Positions 58,071 to 64,000 of a DNA stretch of 64,000 nt are shown here, in pieces. The position numbers and the translations under genes are program-made. The notes under the pieces were generated by a model that was given only the letters and a program-made list of their open reading frames with translations, did not search any database and was not told where the DNA came from. Origin of the DNA: Stenotrophomonas sp. 704A1 (GTDB taxonomy: Bacteria > Pseudomonadota > Gammaproteobacteria > Xanthomonadales > Xanthomonadaceae); assembly GCF_030549525.1 (NCBI RefSeq), contig NZ_CP130831.1:4117501-4181500 (forward strand), read 5' to 3'. The stretch's first letter is position 1. Every line of letters starts with the position of its first letter.

Positions 58071-58265
58071 GCAGGAGAGAGGCGCCGCGCTGGCGCCCGC
58101 CGAAGGCGCAGGCTCCCATGATCGCTCAGGCCGGTGGGCTGGAATCCCACCAACCATGCATTCGACTCGCCGAGCTGGAGAGAGGTCACCGGGCATGCCC
58201 GGGACGATCCGCCGAAGGGGCACGCGGCCTACGCCGCTGAACTCTCAGGCAAAAGGACAGCGGGA
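58071..58265 (+). promoter_or_regulatory. Tandem glycine riboswitch
   Basis: Two consecutive glycine aptamers, about 58071-58170 and 58175-58265. Each has the signature GGAGAGAG (58073-58080 and 58177-58184), CCGAAGG (58099-58105 and 58212-58218) and CTCAGG (58125-58130 and 58244-58249); the second ends with CAAAAGGACAG. A TATACT -10 box lies at 58054-58059. It controls the TRIC-like gene at 58353; tandem aptamers usually turn expression on when glycine is abundant. Confidence 0.9.
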
Positions 58266-58352
58266 GCGGCACCGGTCATCGTCATCCCGTCAGTGCGCAG
58301 GCAGTGGCGGTAGTCGCGCATGGCCGGCCCCACCGCGCCCGGAGCCTGTCCC

Positions 58353-58970
58353 ATGCTGCTGTCCATCATCTACCTGATCGCCATTTCCGCCGAAGCCATG
58401 ACCGGCGCGCTGTCCGCCGGCCGCCGCCGCATGGACCTGTTCGGCGTGGTCATGATCGCCTGCGTCACCGCCCTCGGCGGCGGTTCGCTGCGCGACATCC
58501 TGCTCGGCCACTATCCGCTGGGCTGGGTCAAGCATCCGGAATACCTCGGTTTCACCGTGTGCGCCGCGCTGATCGCCACCTGGGTGGCACGCTGGATGCA
58601 CCACTTCCGCCGTACCTTCCTGGTGCTGGACGGGCTGGGCCTGATCGCCTTCACCCTGATCGGCTGCTCGATCGCGCGCGAGGCTGGCCACGCGCTGCCG
58701 ATCGTGCTGATCGCCGGCATGCTGACCGGCGCGTTCGGCGGTGTACTGCGCGACATCCTCTGCAACGAGGTACCGCTGATCTTCCAGAAGGAGCTGTACG
58801 CGATCATCTCGTTGCTGACCGGCGCGGTGTATCTGCTGTTGCTGCATTGGGGCGTGGCCGATGCCACGGCGATTCTGTGCTGCCTGGGCGGCGGCTTCGC
58901 GCTGCGCCTGCTGGCCATCCACTACCGTTGGGAAATGCCGAAGTTCGTGTACCACGACGAAGTGCATTGA
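58353..58970 (+). CDS. TRIC/UPF0126 family membrane protein, likely glycine channel or transporter
   Basis: A 205-residue membrane protein with about seven helices and two repeats (GALSAGRRRMDLFGVVMIAC ... GGGSLRDILLG and GMLTGAFGGVLRDILCNEVPL). Both repeats carry the glycine-rich GGxxRD motif of UPF0126 (YadS/YicG). The family resembles eukaryotic TRIC cation channels, but frequent glycine riboswitches in front, as here, point to glycine import or export. The ATG at 58353 has a GGAG site; an in-frame ATG at 58320 is less likely. Confidence 0.88.
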   Translation: MLLSIIYLIAISAEAMTGALSAGRRRMDLFGVVMIACVTALGGGSLRDILLGHYPLGWVKHPEYLGFTVCAALIATWVARWMHHFRRTFLVLDGLGLIAFTLIGCSIAREAGHALPIVLIAGMLTGAFGGVLRDILCNEVPLIFQKELYAIISLLTGAVYLLLLHWGVADATAILCCLGGGFALRLLAIHYRWEMPKFVYHDEVH

Positions 58971-58978
58971 GCCGCTTC

Positions 58979-59039
58979 GTAGCGTCGAGCCATGCTCGAC
59001 TGTTCCTGGCAGACGCAGTCGAGCATGGCTCGACTCTAC
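58979..59039. repeat. Inverted pair of SMAG elements
   Basis: Starts with GTAG and ends with CTAC. Each half is itself a palindrome (GTCGAGC-CAT-GCTCGAC and its mirror), and the two halves can pair with each other, 9 bp after the stop of the TRIC-like gene. It may act as terminator. Confidence 0.8.
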
Positions 59040-59073
59040 AAAACGGGTCGAGCACGTTCGACGCATTGCAGAA

Positions 59074-59089
59074 CATGACCATGGTCATG
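59074..59089. promoter_or_regulatory. Perfect 16-bp palindrome upstream of the RND operon
   Basis: CATGACCATGGTCATG is a perfect dyad 170 bp before the adaptor gene. Its size and position suit a TetR- or MarR-type operator. No regulator gene is in the window next to it. Confidence 0.45.
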
Positions 59090-59179
59090 CGGCAGTGGCC
59101 GGGGTGATTGGCTACCATTGTCGCCCCGTCGCACGCGCGACGGCATCCAGCCACGCCGCGCCCGCGGCCCCGCCAGACA

Positions 59180-59192
59180 CCCCCCCCCCCCC
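59180..59192. repeat. 13-nt poly-C tract
   Basis: Thirteen consecutive C residues lie 67 bp before the adaptor start, between the palindrome and the gene. Such a tract is prone to slippage; it is the only homopolymer of this length seen in the window. Confidence 0.7.
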
Positions 59193-59258
59193 GCCGCCCG
59201 TGGCACCGCCGTGCCGACGGGCCCGATGTCCCTGCCCGTGCAGGGCGCAGGATGCCGC

Positions 59259-60425
59259 ATGTCTGTCGCCGAAAATTCCCGCTTCCGTCGCGCCCGCCCG
59301 TTGCTGGCGATGGCCGGCCTCGCCCTTGTTGCCGGCCTGGCCGCGTGGCTGTGGCCGCGCGCCGAGGTAGCCAGCAACGAGGAAGGGGGCGGCAGAACGG
59401 TGCCGGTGCGCATCGCCCGGGCCAGCGCCGAGCCGCTGGTGCTGCGGCTGAAGGCGGTCGGCACGGTCACCCCGCTGCACAGCGTGGTGGTGCGCAGCCG
59501 CGTGGATGGCGAACTGCTACGCCTGCACTTCCAGGAAGGCCAGCAGGTCAAGGCCGGGGACCTGCTCGCGCAGATCGACCCGCGCCCCTACGAAGTGAAG
59601 CTGGCACAGGCCCAGGGCACCCAGCAGCAGAACCTGGCCGAGCTGGAGAACGCCGAGCGTCAACTGCAGCGCTATCGCGAACTGCAGAAGCAGAACTATG
59701 TATCCGCACAGGAGCTGAGCGACCAGCAGAGCAAGGTGCGCCAGCTGCAGGGCCGCCGTCTCAGCGACCAGGCCTCGGTGGACGAGGCGCGCCTGCAGCT
59801 GCAGTACACCCGCATCACCGCGCCGGTCAGCGGCCGCGTCGGCCTGCGCCGCCTCGATGTCGGCAACCTGGTGCACGCCAGCGATACCGAAGGCCTGGTG
59901 ACCCTGGCGCAGACCGCGCCGATCAGCGTGCTGTTCACCGTGCCCGAACCGGACCTGCCGGCCCTGCTCGATGCCGTGCAGGCGCAGCCGGGGCTGGCGG
60001 TGCAAGCCTGGGACCGCAGTGAGGGCCGTGCACTGGCGCAGGGCACGCTGTCCAGCGTCGACAACCGCATCGATACCGCGACCGGCACGCTGAAGCTGCG
60101 CGCGCAGTTCGACAACCCGGACCGCGCACTGTTCCCGAACCAGTTCGTCAACGTGCGCCTGCAACTGGGCGAGCAACCGGCACTGCTGATTCCCGATGCC
60201 GCCGTGCAGTTCGGCAGCCAGGGCAACTACGTGCACATCGTCGACAAGGACAACAGGGCGCAGCGCCGCACTGTGGTGCTGGGGCCTGCCGATGATGGAC
60301 GCGTGGCCGTGCGCTCCGGCCTGCAGGCGGGCGACCAGGTGGTGATTGAAGGCATCGACGGACTGGAGGACGGCACCGCGGTGGAGATCATCACCGAGGA
60401 GGCCGCAACCAGGGCTGGCGCATGA
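59259..60425 (+). CDS. RND efflux periplasmic adaptor (SmeI/MdtA-like)
   Basis: A 388-residue membrane-fusion protein. N-terminal helix (about 13-30), lipoyl/barrel-sandwich halves ([21 protein letters not shown] ... [15 protein letters not shown]), an alpha-hairpin (about 100-160) and a C-terminal beta-barrel/membrane-proximal domain are present. The FxEGQxVKxGDLLAxIDP and APVSGRVG motifs are intact. It links the RND pumps to the outer-membrane channel. It overlaps the first pump gene by 4 nt (ATGA). In-frame starts at 59226 and earlier would read through the poly-C tract or add an unrelated leader. Confidence 0.92.
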   Translation: MSVAENSRFRRARPLLAMAGLALVAGLAAWLWPRAEVASNEEGGGRTVPVRIARASAEPLVLRLKAVGTVTPLHSVVVRSRVDGELLRLHFQEGQQVKAGDLLAQIDPRPYEVKLAQAQGTQQQNLAELENAERQLQRYRELQKQNYVSAQELSDQQSKVRQLQGRRLSDQASVDEARLQLQYTRITAPVSGRVGLRRLDVGNLVHASDTEGLVTLAQTAPISVLFTVPEPDLPALLDAVQAQPGLAVQAWDRSEGRALAQGTLSSVDNRIDTATGTLKLRAQFDNPDRALFPNQFVNVRLQLGEQPALLIPDAAVQFGSQGNYVHIVDKDNRAQRRTVVLGPADDGRVAVRSGLQAGDQVVIEGIDGLEDGTAVEIITEEAATRAGA

Positions 60426-63400
60426 ATCTCTCGCGCGCGTTCATCCTGCGCCCGGTCGCAACGACTCTCCTGATGGTGGCGCTGCTGCTGTCCGGTGCAC
60501 TGGCGTACCGGCTGCTGCCGGTGGCCGCACTGCCACAGGTCGACTACCCGATCATCCAGATCAGCACGCTGTATCCGGGGGCCAGCCCGGAGTTGACCAC
60601 GCGCACCATCACCGCGCCGCTGGAACGCCAGCTCGGGCAGATTCCCGGCCTGAAGCAGCTGTCGTCCACCAGTTCCGGTGGGGCCTCGGTGATCACCCTG
60701 CAGTTCGGCCTGGACGTGTCGCTGGGCGTGGCCGAGCAGGACGTGCAGGCGGCGATCAACGCGGCCGGCAGCTTCCTTCCCGCCGACCTGCCGGTTCCGC
60801 CGGTGTACCGGAAGGTCAATCCAGCCGACACGCCGATCCTGACCCTGGCGGTGACCTCGCAGGGCCTGTCGCTGCCGCAGGTGCACAACCTGGTCGACAC
60901 CCGCATCGCCCAGCGCCTGGCGCAGTTGCCCGGCGTCGGCCTGGTCAGCCTGGCCGGTGGCCAGCGCCCGGCCGTGCGCATCCAGGTGAACCCGGCTGCA
61001 CTGGCTGCCAACAACCTGGGCATGGACCACATCCGCACCGCGATCGCGGCGGCCAACGTCAATCTGCCCAAGGGCAGCTTCGACGGTCCGATCCGCGCGG
61101 TGATGCTCGATGCCAATGACCAGATGCGCAGCGTGGAGGAGTACCGCGCCCTGGTGCTGGCCTGGCGCGACGGCGCTCCGCTGCGGCTGGGCGACGTGGC
61201 CACCATCACCGATGGCGCCGAGAACCGCCAGCTGGCCGCCTGGAGCGGCACCACGCCAGCGGTGCTGGTGAACCTCCAGCGCCAGCCCGGCGCCAATGTG
61301 ATCGCCGTGGTCGAACAGGTGCGTGCGCTGCTGCCGCAGCTGCAGGCCACGCTGCCGGCCGGTGTGCAGATGACCGTGCTGAGCGACCGCACCGAATCGA
61401 TCCGCGCCTCGGTGCGCGGCGTGCAGAAGGAACTGGTGCTGGCCATCGGCCTGGTGGTGCTGGTGACCTGGGTGTTCCTGCGCAACCTGCGGGCCACGCT
61501 GATCCCCAGCGTTGCCGTGCCGCTGTCATTGGTCGGTACGTTCGCGGTGATGCTGCTGGTGGGGTACTCGCTCAACAATCTCACGCTGATGGCGCTGACC
61601 ATCGCCACCGGCTTCGTGGTGGACGATGCCATCGTGATGCTGGAGAACATCGCCCGCCACCTGGAAGACGGCGAGTCCCCGCGCGACGCCGCGCTGAAAG
61701 GCGCCAGCGAGATCGGCTTCACCCTGGTATCGCTGACCGTGTCACTGATCGCGGTGCTGATCCCGCTGCTGTTCATGGCCGACCTGGTCGGGGCGCTGTT
61801 CCATGAGTTCGCGGTGACGCTGGCGGTGGCCATCGGCATCTCGCTGCTGGTGTCGCTGACGTTGACGCCGATGCTGTGCGCGCGGTTCCTGAAGCCGCAT
61901 GCGAAGACCGCGCACGCGCCGGATGTCTTCGACCGCATCATCGCCGTCTACGACCGCCAGCTGCAGTGGGTGCTGCAGCGCCAGCCGCTGATGCTGCTGG
62001 CCACCGTCGCCACGCTGGCGCTGACCGTGGCGCTATACCTCGCCGTGCCCAAGGGCTTCTTCCCGGTGCAGGACGCCGGCCTGGTGCAGGGCATCAGCGA
62101 AGCACCGCAGGCGATCTCGTTCCAGGCCATGCGCGAGCGCCAGCAGGCACTGGCGGCGGCCATTGAAGCCGACGAGGCGGTGGCCAGCGTGTCGTCCTAC
62201 ATCGGCGTGGACGGCAACAACGCCACCCTCAACACCGGCCGCCTGCTGATCGAGCTGAAGCCACATGGCGACCGCGACGGCGCGGCCGTGGTGATGGAAC
62301 GGTTGCAGCAGCGCGTATCGAAGATTCCCGGCATCACCCTGTACCTGCAGCCGGTGCAGGAGCTGGGCATCGAAGACCGCATCAGCCGCACCCAGTACCA
62401 GTTCACCCTGACCACGCCGGAACAGCAGACGCTGGAAACCTGGACGCCGAAGCTGTTGCAGGCCCTGCGCCAGCAGCCGGCGCTGCGCGATGTGGCCAGC
62501 GACCTGCAGATGCAGGGCCGGCAGGCGCGGGTCAGCATCGACCGTGATGCGGCCGCAAGGCTGGGCGTCAGCGTGGAAGCCGTGGCCGATGCGCTGTACG
62601 ACGCCTACGGTCAGCGGCAGAGCTCCACCATCTTCACCCAGGCCAGCCAGTACCGCGTGGTGCTGGAGGCCGATCCGTCGCGGCAGCCGGGGCCTGATGC
62701 GATCAGCGGCCTGCGCGTGCGCAGCAGCGCCGGACAGACCGTGCCGTTGGGCGCGGTGGCGCGAGTGACACTGGGACCGGCGGCACTGCTGCGCAACCAT
62801 GTCGGCCAGTTCCCGGCGGCCACGCTGTCGTTCAATCTGGCAACGGGCGCGTCGCTGGGCGAAGCCATCGACGCCGTCCAGGCCGCGCGCACGCAGGTCG
62901 CCCTGCCCGACAGCATCGAACTGCGCCTGCAGGGCGCGGCGGCGGCGTTCAGCAGCTCGCTGTCGTCCACGCTCTGGTTGATCCTGGCGGCGGTGGTGGT
63001 GATGTACATCGTGCTGGGCGTGCTCTATGAGAGCTTCATCCACCCCATCACCATCCTCTCCACCCTGCCCTCGGCCACGGTGGGTGCGCTGGCCGCCGTG
63101 TGGCTCAGCGGTCGCAGCCTGGACCTGATCGCGGTGATCGGCATCGTGCTGCTGATCGGCCTGGTGAAGAAGAACGCGATCATGATGATCGACTTCGCAC
63201 TGGATGCGCAGCGCAGCCGCGGCATGGCACCACGCGAGGCCATCCATCAGGCCGCACTGCTGCGCTTCCGGCCGATCCTGATGACCACGCTGGCCGCGCT
63301 GTTCGGCGCGGTGCCGCTGATGCTCGCCAGCGGCTCCGGCGCTGAACTGCGGCAGCCGCTGGGCTGGGTGATGGTCGGTGGCCTGCTGGTCAGCCAGGTG

Positions 63401-63499
63401 CTGACCCTGTTCACCACGCCGGTGATCTACCTGGCGTTCGACCGCCTGCAGCGCCGCCGCGGCGCTGCGCCGTCCGCGCCTGACGAGGCACGCGCGTGA
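60422..63499 (+). CDS. RND multidrug pump subunit (SmeJ/MdtB-like)
   Basis: A 1025-residue RND protein with twelve helices and two large periplasmic loops. TM4 carries the paired Asp of [14 protein letters not shown] (about 398-411) and TM10 the conserved Lys in [14 protein letters not shown] (about 915), so proton transfer is intact. The heteromeric pump layout (adaptor plus two RND subunits) matches MdtABC and SmeIJK of Stenotrophomonas, which export drugs and bile-like compounds. It starts inside the adaptor stop and overlaps the next gene by 4 nt. Confidence 0.95.
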   Translation: MNLSRAFILRPVATTLLMVALLLSGALAYRLLPVAALPQVDYPIIQISTLYPGASPELTTRTITAPLERQLGQIPGLKQLSSTSSGGASVITLQFGLDVSLGVAEQDVQAAINAAGSFLPADLPVPPVYRKVNPADTPILTLAVTSQGLSLPQVHNLVDTRIAQRLAQLPGVGLVSLAGGQRPAVRIQVNPAALAANNLGMDHIRTAIAAANVNLPKGSFDGPIRAVMLDANDQMRSVEEYRALVLAWRDGAPLRLGDVATITDGAENRQLAAWSGTTPAVLVNLQRQPGANVIAVVEQVRALLPQLQATLPAGVQMTVLSDRTESIRASVRGVQKELVLAIGLVVLVTWVFLRNLRATLIPSVAVPLSLVGTFAVMLLVGYSLNNLTLMALTIATGFVVDDAIVMLENIARHLEDGESPRDAALKGASEIGFTLVSLTVSLIAVLIPLLFMADLVGALFHEFAVTLAVAIGISLLVSLTLTPMLCARFLKPHAKTAHAPDVFDRIIAVYDRQLQWVLQRQPLMLLATVATLALTVALYLAVPKGFFPVQDAGLVQGISEAPQAISFQAMRERQQALAAAIEADEAVASVSSYIGVDGNNATLNTGRLLIELKPHGDRDGAAVVMERLQQRVSKIPGITLYLQPVQELGIEDRISRTQYQFTLTTPEQQTLETWTPKLLQALRQQPALRDVASDLQMQGRQARVSIDRDAAARLGVSVEAVADALYDAYGQRQSSTIFTQASQYRVVLEADPSRQPGPDAISGLRVRSSAGQTVPLGAVARVTLGPAALLRNHVGQFPAATLSFNLATGASLGEAIDAVQAARTQVALPDSIELRLQGAAAAFSSSLSSTLWLILAAVVVMYIVLGVLYESFIHPITILSTLPSATVGALAAVWLSGRSLDLIAVIGIVLLIGLVKKNAIMMIDFALDAQRSRGMAPREAIHQAALLRFRPILMTTLAALFGAVPLMLASGSGAELRQPLGWVMVGGLLVSQVLTLFTTPVIYLAFDRLQRRRGAAPSAPDEARA

Positions 63500-64000
63500 G
63501 CCCTGTCGCCCGCGTGGTGCAGGCGTGCGTGCAGCGCCCGGTAGCCACCGTGCTGCTGGCCGTGGCACTGGTGCTGGCCGGCCTGCTGGCACTGCGCCTG
63601 CTGCCGGTGGCGCCGCTGCCGCAGGTCGACTATCCGGCCATCGAGGTCAGCGCCAGCCTGCCCGGCGCCTCGCCTGAATCGATGGCGGCCACGGTCGCCA
63701 CGCCACTGGAGCGCGCGCTGGGCAGCCTGCCCGGCATCTCGCGCATCGATTCGGCCAGCACCCAGGGGCAGACCGAGATCGAACTGAAGTTCGTGCTCGG
63801 ACGCGATATCGACGAGGCTGCGCGTGAAGTGCAGGCGGCGATCAACCTGGCCCGCGGCCAGTTGCCCAGCGGCATGCCGGGCATGCCGGACTACCGCAAG
63901 GTGAATCCTTCGCAGGCACCGATCCTGGCCCTGGCGCTGACCTCGGATACGCTGTCGCCCGGCCAGCTGTACGACCTGGGTTCTACCGTGCTGGCGCAGA
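63496..64000 (+). CDS. Second RND pump subunit, partial (SmeK/MdtC-like)
   Basis: The gene starts at a GTG overlapping the stop of the first pump gene (GTGA) and stays open to the window end (168 codons seen). The N-terminus ([20 protein letters not shown], then [20 protein letters not shown]) is a paralogue of the preceding pump's. No outer-membrane factor gene is visible inside the window. The call follows from homology to the neighbour and the MdtABC layout. Confidence 0.9.
   Translation, partial: MSPVARVVQACVQRPVATVLLAVALVLAGLLALRLLPVAPLPQVDYPAIEVSASLPGASPESMAATVATPLERALGSLPGISRIDSASTQGQTEIELKFVLGRDIDEAAREVQAAINLARGQLPSGMPGMPDYRKVNPSQAPILALALTSDTLSPGQLYDLGSTVLAQ

Noticed and set aside
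44485..59039. Repeated palindromes as a CRISPR array
   Set aside because: They are scattered one by one or in inverted pairs after genes, start with GTAG and have no regular spacers; they fit SMAG/REP elements.

Overview
The window is high-GC, densely coded chromosomal DNA from a gammaproteobacterium of the Xanthomonadaceae, most likely Stenotrophomonas (S. maltophilia complex or a close relative). The reasons are the codon use, the family-typical housekeeping blocks (def/fmt/rsmB divergent from lysM/dprA/smg/topA/tsaC; rpoD next to dtd), an efflux operon laid out like SmeIJK, and many short palindromes carrying a GTAG signature, as in the SMAG repeats described in S. maltophilia. I see no prophage, insertion sequence, integrase, CRISPR array or rRNA operon. 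There is one tRNA gene, one tandem riboswitch and about 65 protein genes.

Layout. 1-6.2 kb: small conserved genes, a chemoreceptor, a sugar-epimerase-like SDR, a KGG-repeat stress protein, a VOC protein and a DUF2383 protein. 6.3-12.7 kb: an accessory stress cluster around an ECF41 sigma factor (9666-10547). It contains an NmrA-like dehydrogenase, a LysR regulator, a free-standing sigma region-4 protein, an AhpD-like protein, an exported cupin, an alpha/beta hydrolase and a metallo-beta-lactamase-fold enzyme. Two exact copies of the ECF41 promoter (TGTCACA-N16-CGTC) sit 8 and 9 nt upstream of the sigma-4 gene and the sigma-factor gene. This is the strongest candidate for an under-described regulatory circuit here. 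12.9-20 kb: small hypotheticals, a GST, an H-NS-like protein, a DsbB-like protein, tRNA-Ile2(CAU) and a one-gene HipA/YjjJ kinase with its own operator.

20-34.8 kb: rpoD, dtd, an LpxL-type acyltransferase, ribA, two bPH2-domain membrane proteins, a lipopolysaccharide/envelope glycan cluster (glycerophosphotransferase-like, WaaE-like, O-antigen-ligase-like, ArnT-like), then rsmB, fmt and def on the minus strand. 34.9-45 kb: lysM, dprA, smg, two GYF_2-domain membrane proteins, topA, tsaC, two DUF4124 proteins and an SDR. 45-59 kb: a small lipoprotein, sppA, a MATE exporter, a DUF3106/sigma-like membrane protein pair, priA behind a pair of DnaA boxes, a GST, a NYN/LOTUS protein, NDH-2, small hypotheticals, a GIY-YIG protein, and a tandem glycine riboswitch in front of a TRIC/UPF0126 membrane protein. 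59-64 kb: an adaptor plus two RND pump genes (SmeIJK/MdtABC type); the second pump gene runs off the window.

Functional themes are envelope biogenesis, translation maturation (def, fmt, dtd, tsaC, rsmB), DNA topology and restart (topA, priA, dprA), and stress control through alternative or degenerate sigma-like proteins. Several genes end in a TAG stop codon supplied by the GTAG end of a SMAG repeat.
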